Shown here in pieces: positions 17,911 to 26,571 of a DNA stretch of 64,000 nt. Numbering within the stretch: position 1 is the stretch's first letter; every line of letters begins with the position of its first letter. A program made the position numbers and the translations under genes. The DNA is from Peribacillus loiseleuriae (GTDB taxonomy: Bacteria; Bacillota; Bacilli; Bacillales; DSM-1321): the NCBI RefSeq assembly GCF_001183985.1, contig NZ_LFZW01000001.1, positions 2,461,708 through 2,525,707 on the forward strand, written 5' to 3'. Below the pieces are notes generated by a model. It saw only the letters and a program-made list of their open reading frames with translations, was not told the DNA's origin and did no database searches.

Positions 17911-17998
17911 ATTACGGGAGTCTGTGGAATCAGGCTGAGAGTATGACTAACTGTCGTAGACCGTTTGAACCTGTTGGGTAATGCCAGCGTAGGGATTG
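17911..17998 (+). promoter_or_regulatory. TPP riboswitch (THI-box) 1
   Basis: The conserved parts of the thiamin-pyrophosphate aptamer are present in order: GGAATCAGGCTGAGAGTA, then GACCGTTTGAACCTG, then GGGTAATGCCAGCGTAGGGA. It sits in the leader of the luxE-like operon, directly before a terminator, so TPP binding should stop transcription. Confidence 0.95.
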
Positions 17999-18016
17999 TG
18001 AATAGGGGACTACTAT

Positions 18017-18049
18017 GCACTTTGCTTATGCAAAGTGCTTTTTTTATTT
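18017..18049 (+). terminator. riboswitch terminator 1
   Basis: GCACTTTGC (18017-18025) pairs with GCAAAGTGC (18030-18038) across a 4-base loop, then a seven-T run. It is the expression platform of TPP riboswitch 1, ahead of the luxE-like start. Confidence 0.9.
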
Positions 18050-18072
18050 TCTACGAAAGGAATGATTCTAAG

Positions 18073-19161
18073 ATGAGTAAACAGCAAGAAGTAATCAAAA
18101 ATATTGTTTGTTTTATGCAAAATGAATTTTCCTCAGACGATGCATTCAATGAACATGCCTTACAATTATTTTCTTATCAATACCAGAATAATCTTCCTTA
18201 TCAAACCTTTTGTTTTCAAAAAAGAAAGACACCAAGAGTTGTTAAGTCGTGGAGAGATATTCCAGCCGTTCCGATTAATGCTTTTAAAGAGGTAACGTTA
18301 AGTTCTACAAAAACGGAAGAAGCAGAAGCAGTCTTCATGACAAGCGGGACAACAAAAGGGATAAGAGGCAAGCATTATCACCCTACTTTAGATGTATTTG
18401 ACCAGTCCATGATTTTCAACTTCAAGAAAAGATTTATGAAGGAAACGGAAAAAATCCGTATGGGGATTCTCTTTCCAACAGAAATAGAAATGCCTAACTC
18501 TTCATTAGCCCACTACTTAGCTCTCGGTTTGCGGGAGTTTGGTACGGAGGATAGCCACTATCTAATAACTGAAAGCGGCGTTAATATGGGCCGGTTGCTG
18601 AAGGAACTTGATCATGCTGAAAAAACAGGGAAGCCTTATGCCCTTTTAGGTGCCAGTTTTAGTTTTGTACATATGTTTGATGAATTAAAACGAATGGGAA
18701 AAACCTTTATTTTACCAAAAGGAAGTAAAATCCTAGATACGGGAGGATATAAAAATCAGTCAAAGGAATTGAGCTTGGATGAATTTTATGAATTGCTATC
18801 CACCTTTTTAGGTGTAGATCGTTCTGAAGGTATCAATATGTATGGGATGACAGAATTAAGCACACAATTTTATGATTATGGGAATCTAAGTGTGCCATCT
18901 GTTAAATCAGGGCCGCATTGGATAAGGACTAGAGTGATTAATCCTTTAACGGGTGAAGAGGTTCCGAAAGGGGAACGAGGAGTACTCGTCCACTGCGATT
19001 TAGCTAATTTTAACTCGGTTACTACAATCTTAACAGAAGACTTAGGGGTCGAGGTCGATGATGGTTTTCTTTTATTAGGGAGAGTGCAAGGAACAGAGGC
19101 GAAGGGCTGTTCATTAGCTGTGGACGAGTTTTTAAAAGCTGCAAAGGGGGTTTCGAATTGA
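18073..19161 (+). CDS. LuxE-like acyl-protein synthetase
   Basis: The 362-residue enzyme matches the LuxE family, which activates a carboxylate with ATP as acyl-AMP and passes it to its own cysteine. The nucleotide motif is FMTSGTTKGIRGKHYHP near residue 90, GGYKNQSKELSLDEFYELL lies mid-protein, YGMTELSTQFYD follows, and the C-terminal acyl-accepting cysteine is Cys346 in EAKGCSLAVDEF. The frame is open further upstream through the terminator, but ATG 18073 after GAAAGGA is the only sensible start. It is the first gene behind a TPP riboswitch and overlaps the LuxC-like gene by 4 bp. No luciferase is present, so its substrate is not the usual myristate. Thiamin control points to an acid related to thiamin. 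Confidence 0.85.
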   Translation: MSKQQEVIKNIVCFMQNEFSSDDAFNEHALQLFSYQYQNNLPYQTFCFQKRKTPRVVKSWRDIPAVPINAFKEVTLSSTKTEEAEAVFMTSGTTKGIRGKHYHPTLDVFDQSMIFNFKKRFMKETEKIRMGILFPTEIEMPNSSLAHYLALGLREFGTEDSHYLITESGVNMGRLLKELDHAEKTGKPYALLGASFSFVHMFDELKRMGKTFILPKGSKILDTGGYKNQSKELSLDEFYELLSTFLGVDRSEGINMYGMTELSTQFYDYGNLSVPSVKSGPHWIRTRVINPLTGEEVPKGERGVLVHCDLANFNSVTTILTEDLGVEVDDGFLLLGRVQGTEAKGCSLAVDEFLKAAKGVSN

Positions 19162-20609
19162 GAGAGGTTGCAGGATATATACCAGATATAGGTGAAGAGG
19201 ATTTTCAAAAGAAAATATTAATTTTTAAGAGAAATGATATAGAAATAGAAGTAGAAATTCCACTTCTTACGATTGAGCAGATAAACAAGGTGATAGATAA
19301 GGTTAAAAAGGCGAATACTGAAATCTTAAAATCTTTTTCCGTTGTTGAGATACTAAACATTATAGATAAAGCGATTGATAGATTACTTGATCGTACCACA
19401 TCATATCGTCAAAAAGCGGAACAGCAGTTGCCGATTATCACAGGATATGATGAAGAAGTGATTCGTCTTGGTCTTACCTCCTATTTGAAAAAGTTTCGTA
19501 AACATGAACTCCAGCGTTTTGTTCTTGAGGATTTGGGAAATCCCTTACTACTTGATGATTTTCAACCTCGAATTAAAGGTGGATTTTCAAAGGCAGTCGG
19601 ACCTAATCTTATCACCCACATCTGGTCAGGAAATGTCCCAGCTCTTCCTTTATGGAGCTTTATCTCCGCATTGTTGGCCAAGTCAGGGAACATTGGGAAG
19701 GTCTCCAGTGCGGAGCCTTTGTTTGCCGGCTGGTTTGCCCGATTATTAGTGGAAATTGAACCTAAATTAGCGGATTGTTTTGCTGTTATTTGGTGGAAAG
19801 GGGGAGACAAAGAGAGGGAAACCTGCATATTGGAACAAAGTGATGTTGTAGTAGGTTACGGAAGCAATGGGACGCTAGAGTCCCTTCGAAGTAGAACACC
19901 AATTACCTCTCGATTTTTGGCTTATGGGCATAAGATTAGTTTTGGAGTGATTTCACATACAAGCCTAGATTCACAGAAATCTTTTGGAACGGTACGTCAA
20001 GCAGCACTTGATGTAATCCGTTATGATCAGCAAGGCTGTTATTCTCCCCATATTATTTATGTCCAACATGGCGGCAATGTTTCGCCAAGAGAATTTGCAA
20101 GATATATGGCGCATGAACTGGATAATTTGGAGAAAAGGTATCCACGCCGAAGTCTTTCAATGGAAGAGTCTGCTGCCCTAGCATCGTGGCGACAAAAAGA
20201 AGAGATGAGTGTATTCTTTGATTCTCAAAAAGAGGTGTTAGGAAATACAACACACGATTGGACTGTTGTTTACGAAGAAGAGGATATCAACTTCACTCCA
20301 AGTTGTCTAAATCGGGTAATAAAAGTGATTGCTTTTGAAAAAATAGAGGACCTAATTCCTACCATTGAGCCTCACCGTGCTTTTCTCCAAACGATTGGTA
20401 TAGCTGGAAGCCCAAAAGAACTTTTTCATTGGGCAGAGTCATTAGGGAGAATAGGCGTAACACGTATAACTGCTTTGGGCAGTATGACTTCTCCCGAAGC
20501 GGGTTGGCATCATGATGGCCGTTTTAATTTGCTAGACTTGATTAACATGGTAGATATAGAGTCCTCTGCTGAAGTGTACAGTGAAAAATTTGCCCCTTAT
20601 GTGGATTAG
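19158..20609 (+). CDS. LuxC-like acyl (acyl-CoA) reductase
   Basis: A 483-residue protein of the LuxC family, a branch of the aldehyde dehydrogenase fold that takes an acyl group on a cysteine and reduces it with NADPH to the aldehyde. Landmarks are HIWSGNVPALPLWSF near 155 (substrate and cofactor floor), GNIGKVSSAEPLFA, and the nucleophile Cys294 in RYDQQGCYSPHIIYV. LuxC and LuxE normally form a fatty-acid reductase complex in luminous bacteria; here they form the same gene pair without luxAB. The start ATTGAG-type TTG at 19158 overlaps the luxE-like stop, giving coupled translation. The next gene is an ABC transporter ATPase 11 bp on. A dedicated carboxylate reductase within thiamin metabolism is the working reading. 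Confidence 0.85.
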   Translation: MREVAGYIPDIGEEDFQKKILIFKRNDIEIEVEIPLLTIEQINKVIDKVKKANTEILKSFSVVEILNIIDKAIDRLLDRTTSYRQKAEQQLPIITGYDEEVIRLGLTSYLKKFRKHELQRFVLEDLGNPLLLDDFQPRIKGGFSKAVGPNLITHIWSGNVPALPLWSFISALLAKSGNIGKVSSAEPLFAGWFARLLVEIEPKLADCFAVIWWKGGDKERETCILEQSDVVVGYGSNGTLESLRSRTPITSRFLAYGHKISFGVISHTSLDSQKSFGTVRQAALDVIRYDQQGCYSPHIIYVQHGGNVSPREFARYMAHELDNLEKRYPRRSLSMEESAALASWRQKEEMSVFFDSQKEVLGNTTHDWTVVYEEEDINFTPSCLNRVIKVIAFEKIEDLIPTIEPHRAFLQTIGIAGSPKELFHWAESLGRIGVTRITALGSMTSPEAGWHHDGRFNLLDLINMVDIESSAEVYSEKFAPYVD

Positions 20610-20620
20610 GAGATAGTGGA

Positions 20621-21367
20621 ATGGTTTTTTTGCTAGTTAATGATGTGACATACAGTTATCAAGGCAAAGGGTCAGTTATCAATCGAGTAAGCTGGGGAAT
20701 TGAAGAAGGGGAGTTTCATTGTTTACTAGGGAAGAGCGGGTGTGGAAAAACGACCTTATTAAAGCTCGCTGCAGGCTTGTTGCAAGTTGATACCGGAAGC
20801 ATTTTCCTGAATGGGAAGGAAGTTGTTAAGCCATCTCCTGAAGCCGGCTTTGTCTTTCAATCACCAACCTTATTAGAATGGAAAACTGTAATGGACAACG
20901 TTCTGTTGCCTGTTTCCCTTAGACGAAAGGTGACAACAAAGGATCGAGAGAACGCCATGAAGTTATTGGAGACTGTTGGGTTAGCAGAATATATCCAAAG
21001 GTACCCAGCACAATTATCAGGAGGTCAGCAGAGTCGTGTAGCCATTGCAAGGGCGCTTATTCAACAGCCGTCTATGATGTTCTTGGATGAACCATTTGCA
21101 GCCCTAGACGCGATTACAAGAGAAGAATTACAGGACGACCTTTTAAAGATATGTAAACAACAAAATACAACAGTTCTTTTTATTACACATGATATCTCGG
21201 AAGCTGTCTACCTATCAGACAGGATTGCAGTCATGGATCAAGGTAGCATTATCTATCAAACAGCTGTTCAGCTTTCAAAGCCGCGAACAGTGGAAGTGAG
21301 GTACAGCCCATATTTTAATGACCTTTGCCTCGATGTACGTCAGGTCATGGGGGCCGAACGGTCATGA
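20621..21367 (+). CDS. ABC importer ATPase, ThiZ/SsuB type
   Basis: The 248-residue ATP-binding subunit has Walker A GKSGCGKTT near residue 40, Q-loop VFQSP, signature LSGGQQSRVAIARAL near 140, Walker B MMFLDEPFAALD and the H-loop ITHDISEA. It belongs to the nitrate/sulfonate/taurine/pyrimidine importer group, to which ThiZ belongs. It starts at ATG 20621 after GGAG, 11 bp after luxC, and overlaps the permease gene by 4 bp. In this operon it should power uptake of the compound that LuxE and LuxC process. Confidence 0.88.
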   Translation: MVFLLVNDVTYSYQGKGSVINRVSWGIEEGEFHCLLGKSGCGKTTLLKLAAGLLQVDTGSIFLNGKEVVKPSPEAGFVFQSPTLLEWKTVMDNVLLPVSLRRKVTTKDRENAMKLLETVGLAEYIQRYPAQLSGGQQSRVAIARALIQQPSMMFLDEPFAALDAITREELQDDLLKICKQQNTTVLFITHDISEAVYLSDRIAVMDQGSIIYQTAVQLSKPRTVEVRYSPYFNDLCLDVRQVMGAERS

Positions 21368-22119
21368 AACGATTTCCGTTATACTCTGTATTACTTTTTC
21401 TTATTTTGTTATTTGTATGGGAAATAAGCGCAAGATCCATGTCAGAACTTGTACTTCCGGGTCCTTTTGTAATCTTTAGGACTCTTTTAGATGGCATAAA
21501 GAGCGGGTACTTCACGCCGCATATTATCCGAACAACATTAGAGGTGATACTAGGTCTGTTTTTTGGAGGATTATTCGGGTTTATGACTGGAATTATTATG
21601 GGAGAAATAGTTTTTTTACGGAAGCTTCTATTTCCTTATATCATTGCTAGTCAAGCAGTTCCGAAGCTCGCCCTAGCCCCCCTATTTATACTTTGGTTTG
21701 GATTTGGAATGACTTCTAAAGTCGTAATTACGGCACTAATTTGTTTTTTTCCTTTGTTGGAGAATACCGTTACAGCTATAAAGTATACGGACAAGCAGAA
21801 GCAGGAACTTTTTCGAATGCTAGGAGCTTCCCGCTGGAAAATCTTAATACAATTAAAGATACCTGCTGGTATGCCAGGGATTATTGCTGGACTGCGCGTA
21901 GCAGTTGTCTTGGCAATTGTGGGGGCAGTGATAGGAGAGTTTGTTGGAGGAAGTGATGGTTTAGGGGCGGTAATTATCGCATCACAGGGAATGATGGATA
22001 CACCATTAATGTTCGCCACCTTAATTTTGTTAACGGCCATGGGGATGATTCTCTATCGGGTTGTCCAACTATTGGAGAAGAAATGGTTAATTCGATTTAT
22101 GAAGGAGAAGGAAAAATGA
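21364..22119 (+). CDS. ABC importer permease, ThiX/SsuC type
   Basis: This 251-residue membrane protein has about six hydrophobic segments and the EAA-loop ELFRMLGASRWKILIQLKIP near residue 155 that docks the ATPase. The N-terminal LVWEISARSMS...LPGPFVIFRTL pattern is typical of sulfonate/nitrate/HMP-type permeases. The frame extends 13 codons further up, but ATG 21364 forms an ATGA overlap with the ATPase stop, the usual coupling arrangement. Its stop overlaps the start of the binding protein gene in the same way. Confidence 0.88.
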   Translation: MKRFPLYSVLLFLILLFVWEISARSMSELVLPGPFVIFRTLLDGIKSGYFTPHIIRTTLEVILGLFFGGLFGFMTGIIMGEIVFLRKLLFPYIIASQAVPKLALAPLFILWFGFGMTSKVVITALICFFPLLENTVTAIKYTDKQKQELFRMLGASRWKILIQLKIPAGMPGIIAGLRVAVVLAIVGAVIGEFVGGSDGLGAVIIASQGMMDTPLMFATLILLTAMGMILYRVVQLLEKKWLIRFMKEKEK

Positions 22120-23147
22120 AGGCAAAAGTTATATTAGCGGTTTTATTGGTATTGGTGTTAATGTTTGTAACGGCATGTGGAGCTAAGGAACAGGCAAGTA
22201 AGGAATCCGATTCTGCTAAACTGCAACCGATCAGGGTAGCAAATTGGAGTAAGCCGATTACAGAGCAAACGAATTTATTAGTGGATGAGAAAAAACAGTT
22301 TTTCAAAGATAAAGGGTTAGAAGTAACCGTTATTCCCGGAGCTGGTGGCGGAGATGCAATTAAAAATATTGTTACTGGACAAGCTGACATTGCGTTTACA
22401 GATCCCGGCTCCTTATTCTTTGCATTAGACAAAGGAGAAAAATTGAAAGTGATTTATAATATCTATCCCCAAAATGTATTTAACATTGTATCACGTAAAG
22501 ACAAAAACCTTATCAAGCCACAGGATCTAAAAGGGAAAACAATTGGCGTATATAGTTTAACAAGCGGCACCCGTCAAAATTTATTAGTTCTTCTACATCA
22601 AGCTGGTCTTGCTGAAAAAGATGTAAAAATCGTGGAGACAGGTCTGTTGAATTTTGCTCCTTTGATGCAGGGGCAGGTGGATGCTACAGCTGCAACAGAT
22701 ACAGGGTTAGTCATTGGTAAACAAAAAGGATTAGGTGAAGTAAATGTAATACAGGTAAAAGATTATTTGAATGTGCCTAGCGATCTATTTGTTGTCACAG
22801 AAAAGGCGTATAAAGAAAAGAAAGAGACTCTGAAAGCCTTTTTAGAAGCATACCGGAGTAGCGCACAGTGGATGATCAAAAACCCAGAGGAAGCCGCTTC
22901 ACTAGCATCAGAATATGCGATTGACGGAAAAGATGAACAACAAAATTTAAGAATTATTACATTGCGAAATGCTTCGAGTGTTTCTCCTGAAACCGAGAGC
23001 AAAGGTTTAGGGGTACTTGATAAATCGGTGTTGCAGAAAGCGGCAAATACGTATCAAAAACTAGGACTAATCGATAGCAAAATCGATATGAATGAGGTAG
23101 TAAGTGACGATATTCTTCCTAATATAAAAACAGAGGAGAAAAAATGA
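22116..23147 (+). CDS. substrate-binding lipoprotein, ThiY/NMT1-like
   Basis: The 343-residue protein is the extracellular receptor of the importer. A lipoprotein signal ends at FVTAC. The mature part follows the NMT1/THI5-like pattern: a first strand RVANWSKPITEQTNLLVDEK, then a KDKGLEVTVIPGAGGGDAIKNI lobe and DIAFTDPGSLFFALDKGEKL. ThiY, which binds formylaminopyrimidine, is of this family, but so are sulfonate receptors, so the ligand is open. ATG 22116 after GAAGGAG is better than the ATG at 22083. The gene overlaps both neighbours by 4 bp, placing it firmly in the riboswitch operon. Confidence 0.85.
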   Translation: MKAKVILAVLLVLVLMFVTACGAKEQASKESDSAKLQPIRVANWSKPITEQTNLLVDEKKQFFKDKGLEVTVIPGAGGGDAIKNIVTGQADIAFTDPGSLFFALDKGEKLKVIYNIYPQNVFNIVSRKDKNLIKPQDLKGKTIGVYSLTSGTRQNLLVLLHQAGLAEKDVKIVETGLLNFAPLMQGQVDATAATDTGLVIGKQKGLGEVNVIQVKDYLNVPSDLFVVTEKAYKEKKETLKAFLEAYRSSAQWMIKNPEEAASLASEYAIDGKDEQQNLRIITLRNASSVSPETESKGLGVLDKSVLQKAANTYQKLGLIDSKIDMNEVVSDDILPNIKTEEKK

Positions 23148-23908
23148 AAAAATTTCATGGGAAAGTAATACTTGTGACGGGAGCTAGTCGAGGAATAGGA
23201 GCTTGTATTGCTCGTGCATTTGCTAAGGAAGGAGCCTTGGTGATCATTAATTACCTGCAAAACCAAGAGGCAGCCAAACAAGTTGCTCTAGAATGTACTA
23301 AACTTGGTGGTGAAGGGTGGGCTATACAGGCCGATGTAACTTCTGAATCGTCAGTCAATCAGATGATAGAAGAAGTATTGGAAGCAGGGAAAATTGATGT
23401 TCTCGTGAATAATGCCTTTAAATCTTACATTTTTGATGCCAATCAACGAAAAATGGCATGGGAGCTAAACTGGGAAGATTATCAGCTGCAAATTGACGGA
23501 ACCTTGCGTTCGACACATTATATGTGTCAGGCAGTCCTGCCTATTATGAAAAAACAGAGTTATGGCAGCATCATTAATATGACTAGTAACTTAGTTGAAA
23601 GACCGATTGTTCCTTATCATGAATACACTACAGCTAAAACCGCACTTATGGGTTATAGCCGTAATCTAGCTGCGGATCTGGGACCTTTTGGTATTAGGGT
23701 TAATTGTGTTGCTCCGGGCCTTGTCTATCCGACGGATGCAAGTAAGGGTACAAAAGAAGAGTTAAAGGACCTCATCATATCCCAAACCCCTCTCCGTAGA
23801 ATTGCTACCCCAGAAGATGTAGCAGGGCCCGTATTGTTTCTAGCCTCAGATTGGAGTCAGTTTATGACAGGACAAACTTTATTTGTCGATGGTGGGCTTG
23901 TCATGTAA
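23144..23908 (+). CDS. short-chain dehydrogenase/reductase (SDR)
   Basis: A 254-residue classical SDR. The Rossmann motif is TGASRGIGA at 12-20, the adenine-site motif NNAFKS near 90, the catalytic serine in INMTSNLV, and the active pair YHEYTTAK. The end LFLASDWSQFMTGQTLFVDGG is typical. It starts at ATG 23144 overlapping the binding-protein stop by 4 bp and is the last gene of the operon. If LuxE and LuxC produce an aldehyde, this enzyme is the natural candidate to reduce it to an alcohol with NAD(P)H. That link is inference from gene order. Confidence 0.87.
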   Translation: MKKFHGKVILVTGASRGIGACIARAFAKEGALVIINYLQNQEAAKQVALECTKLGGEGWAIQADVTSESSVNQMIEEVLEAGKIDVLVNNAFKSYIFDANQRKMAWELNWEDYQLQIDGTLRSTHYMCQAVLPIMKKQSYGSIINMTSNLVERPIVPYHEYTTAKTALMGYSRNLAADLGPFGIRVNCVAPGLVYPTDASKGTKEELKDLIISQTPLRRIATPEDVAGPVLFLASDWSQFMTGQTLFVDGGLVM

Positions 23909-24392
23909 TATCGCGACAATCATTACTTAGAAAGTATGTCCTTATAATTTTTACTAAAGTTTATGACCTTGTAGAAAATAATGTCATTGAAGAAACATCC
24001 AATAATCTAATCTAGATACAGAAAGCAAGTTGTTTAGGCAGGTGGAATAAACAGATATTCCTAGTTGGATTTTAAGGGGGCATAAAATAAGGAATGTTAG
24101 AAAAATTCCTTTCCGCACTAATATCTAATAGTCGTAAAGTTTTGGATACAATTAAAATCGACAGAAATATCGAAATGTTAAAGAAGTATTCTTGGTGATT
24201 AATAGTTATAAGGATGAAGGATATCATAGGTTATTCTTTGTAAATAGAAAGGTTTAGAAAGCATGTTTCGCGTGAAAAGGATTATTTAAAACTGGATTAA
24301 AATAGAATGGAATTCACTTGAAACATTCCAATTAATGTGTTAGATTTATAGTTGTAATCTGAATAATCAAATAAATCGAATTATTAAATTAC
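23909..24392. other. 484-bp region between the two thiamin operons
   Basis: No gene or relic is recognised on either strand. The promoter for TPP riboswitch 2 should lie near 24300-24380, but no strong -35/-10 pair is visible. No good terminator follows the SDR gene. Confidence 0.3.
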
Positions 24393-24485
24393 TAGGGGAT
24401 CCCTTGATAAGGGCTGAGAATAAAGTAGTTACTTTTTAAACCCTCAAAACCTGAACAGGTTAGAACCTGCGTAGGAAAGTAGCGA
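24393..24485 (+). promoter_or_regulatory. TPP riboswitch (THI-box) 2
   Basis: The aptamer core reads TAAGGGCTGAGAATAAA, then AACCTGAACAGGTTAGAACCTG, then CGTAGGAAAGTAGC. It heads the tenI-thiO-thiS-thiG-thiF operon and is followed by a terminator. Confidence 0.95.
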
Positions 24486-24524
24486 ATGTTTGTACTTGTT
24501 TGCATGTGAACAAATTTCAAACCA

Positions 24525-24558
24525 AACCACTTTTCTATTTAGGAGAGTGTTTTTTTTA
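24525..24558 (+). terminator. riboswitch terminator 2
   Basis: CCACTTTTC pairs with GGAGAGTG, allowing G-U pairs, followed by eight T's. It lies between TPP riboswitch 2 and tenI, as expected for transcriptional control. Confidence 0.75.
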
Positions 24559-24649
24559 TGGACAAAAAATGCTGAATGGGATTGATACTATATGGTTTTA
24601 GAAGAAGGTGTTCTAACGGCTTTTTAATTGGATTTAAGGAGAGATAAAG

Positions 24650-25258
24650 GTGAAGCTAATGGCTGTAACAGATGATATGCAATCAGTTCGTGATCTGGCA
24701 TCTAAGATCATTGGGATAAAAGATAAGATCGATATTGTCCAAATACGCGAAAAAACAAAAACAGCTCAAGAAATCATCACCTTGCTCGAGTATATGGAAG
24801 AGGGTGGTGTTGAAAAAGATAAAATCATCCTAAATGACCGTTTGGATATTGCTTTGTTAATGGGTATCCCCAGTGTTCATTTACCAGAAAAAGGTCTTCC
24901 TGTAAAACTGGTTAAACAAAATTTTCCTCATATAAGGGTTGGACGCTCTGTTCATTCTTATGAGGGAGCAAAGAAAGCGGAAAGAGATGGCGCGGACTAT
25001 GTTTTATATGGTCATTGTTTTGAGACCAATAGTAAAAAAGGAAAGACTCCAAATGGCATTCAGCCTATTCTCGAAATGAAAGAGGAGCTAAGGATCCCTG
25101 TTTATGCTATTGGTGGTATTACATTGAATAAAATAGATACTTTGCAACAAGTGAAAGCAGATGGCATAGCGGTGATATCAGGGATTTTTTCCGCAGAAAA
25201 ACCATTCACTTCAACAAAACAGTATTATGAGGCGATAAATCATGAATCAAAAATTTGA
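24650..25258 (+). CDS. tenI: thiazole tautomerase TenI
   Basis: This 202-residue TIM-barrel protein belongs to the ThiE/TenI family. TenI aromatises the thiazole tautomer made by ThiG. Visible features are VQIREK near residue 30, ILNDRLDIAL, GRSVHSYEGAKKAERDGADY and the phosphate-loop end AIGGITLNKID with GIAVISGIF. The catalytic histidine of TenI is expected at GHCFET. The start is GTG 24650 after AAGGAG. It heads the thiazole operon, which supports TenI over the very similar thiamin-phosphate synthase ThiE. Confidence 0.87.
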   Translation: MKLMAVTDDMQSVRDLASKIIGIKDKIDIVQIREKTKTAQEIITLLEYMEEGGVEKDKIILNDRLDIALLMGIPSVHLPEKGLPVKLVKQNFPHIRVGRSVHSYEGAKKAERDGADYVLYGHCFETNSKKGKTPNGIQPILEMKEELRIPVYAIGGITLNKIDTLQQVKADGIAVISGIFSAEKPFTSTKQYYEAINHESKI

Positions 25259-26360
25259 AGTAGCCATAATTGGCGGCGGAGTAATTGGTTGCTCAATTGC
25301 TTATTATTTAGCAAAGGAAAAGATGAATGTGGCATTGTTTGAAGGCAATCAAATAGGTTCGAAATCGACAAGTGCCGCAGGTGGTATGCTTGGAGCTCAC
25401 TCTGAATGTGATGGGGATTTTGAAGTGTTTTTCCCTTTTGCAAGAAGCAGTCAGTATGCCTATTCCCAACTTAAAGAAGAATTAAATCATTTGAGCGGTT
25501 TCGATATAGGGTACAGAAAAGGTGGGATTTTAAAGCTGGCTTACAATGAATCTGATAGAAATGGGCTTCGGTCCATCTTATCTCAACCGACTGTAAAATG
25601 GCTCGATAAAGAGGCTGTACGGGAGAGGGAACCTGATGTTTCTTCCAATCTATTAGGAGCAGCCTACATGAAAGACGATGTCAATGTTATGCCAATCGCT
25701 GTTTGTCAGGCATTTGCCAAAAGTGCCCAAATACTTGGGGCTTCTCTGTTCGAATTTTCCCCTGTACTAGATATTCAAAAGAAAGATAATAGCTTCTTAA
25801 TTCAAACAGCAACAAGTCATGTTGAAGCTAAGCATGTTGTGGTTGCCAATGGGGTTTGGAGTACAACATTTTTTAAACAGCTTGGGTTAGACCATCAATT
25901 GACTCCTGTAAAAGGGGAATGTCTATCTGTAATAGATGAAAAAGCGACTTTAAAACATACAATCTTTCATGATCATTATTATATTGTGCCGAGAAATAAC
26001 GGAAGGCTTGTGATTGGGGCTACCATGATTGAGAATGACTGGAATGAAAGAGTTAGTCTCAGTGGGATGGACACTTTAATTGCGAAGGCAAAAACGATGC
26101 TTCCGACTGTTGCAGATATGAAATTGGATTCATTTTGGGCTGGATTGCGTCCGCAAACATTTGATCAAAAACCATTCATCGGGCACCATCCTGAAGAAGA
26201 AGGGATTTTATTTGCTACAGGGCATTATCGAAATGGAATCCTACTTGCTCCTGCAACGGGGCAAATGATTCGTGATTTGATACTTAAAAGACAAATAAAA
26301 AACGAATGGGTGGAGGCCTTTAAAATCGACCGCCGCCAGCCATTGCTGTTAAGGAGGTGA
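25242..26360 (+). CDS. thiO: glycine oxidase ThiO
   Basis: A 372-residue FAD-dependent amino-acid oxidase that converts glycine to the dehydroglycine used for the thiazole ring. The N-terminal FAD fold is AIIGGGVIGCSIAYYLAKE, followed by GSKSTSAAGGMLGAHSE, and the C-terminal domain has WAGLRPQTFDQKPFIG and GHYRNGILLAPATG. It overlaps tenI by 17 bp, so it is translationally coupled. Length and order (tenI-thiO-thiS-thiG-thiF) are as in Bacillus subtilis. Confidence 0.93.
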   Translation: MNQKFEVAIIGGGVIGCSIAYYLAKEKMNVALFEGNQIGSKSTSAAGGMLGAHSECDGDFEVFFPFARSSQYAYSQLKEELNHLSGFDIGYRKGGILKLAYNESDRNGLRSILSQPTVKWLDKEAVREREPDVSSNLLGAAYMKDDVNVMPIAVCQAFAKSAQILGASLFEFSPVLDIQKKDNSFLIQTATSHVEAKHVVVANGVWSTTFFKQLGLDHQLTPVKGECLSVIDEKATLKHTIFHDHYYIVPRNNGRLVIGATMIENDWNERVSLSGMDTLIAKAKTMLPTVADMKLDSFWAGLRPQTFDQKPFIGHHPEEEGILFATGHYRNGILLAPATGQMIRDLILKRQIKNEWVEAFKIDRRQPLLLRR

Positions 26361-26364
26361 AAAA

Positions 26365-26568
26365 ATGTCCATCATATTAAATGGAAATAATGTTGACCAT
26401 CAAGAGGGAGTCAATACGGTTGAACAATTACTTTCCCACTATCATTTAGAAAACCGTATTGTCGTAGTTGAGGTCAACAAGGAAATTGTCATGAAAGAAA
26501 ACTATAAAACAATGAGTCTCTCACATGGGGATGTCGTTGAAATTATTCATTTTGTAGGAGGAGGATGA
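26365..26568 (+). CDS. thiS: sulfur-carrier protein ThiS
   Basis: The 67-residue ubiquitin-like protein carries sulfur as a C-terminal thiocarboxylate for thiazole formation. It has the beta-grasp pattern and ends IIHFVGGG; the Gly-Gly terminus is essential and here is followed by one more glycine. It starts at ATG 26365 after AAGGAGGTG, four bases after the thiO stop. ThiF, encoded downstream, adenylates it. Confidence 0.92.
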   Translation: MSIILNGNNVDHQEGVNTVEQLLSHYHLENRIVVVEVNKEIVMKENYKTMSLSHGDVVEIIHFVGGG

Positions 26569-26571
26569 AAC

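Noticed and set aside
17965..18072. N-terminal extension of the LuxE-like frame through the riboswitch
   Set aside because: These codons lie in the TPP aptamer and its terminator; the ATG at 18073 with a ribosome site is the real start.
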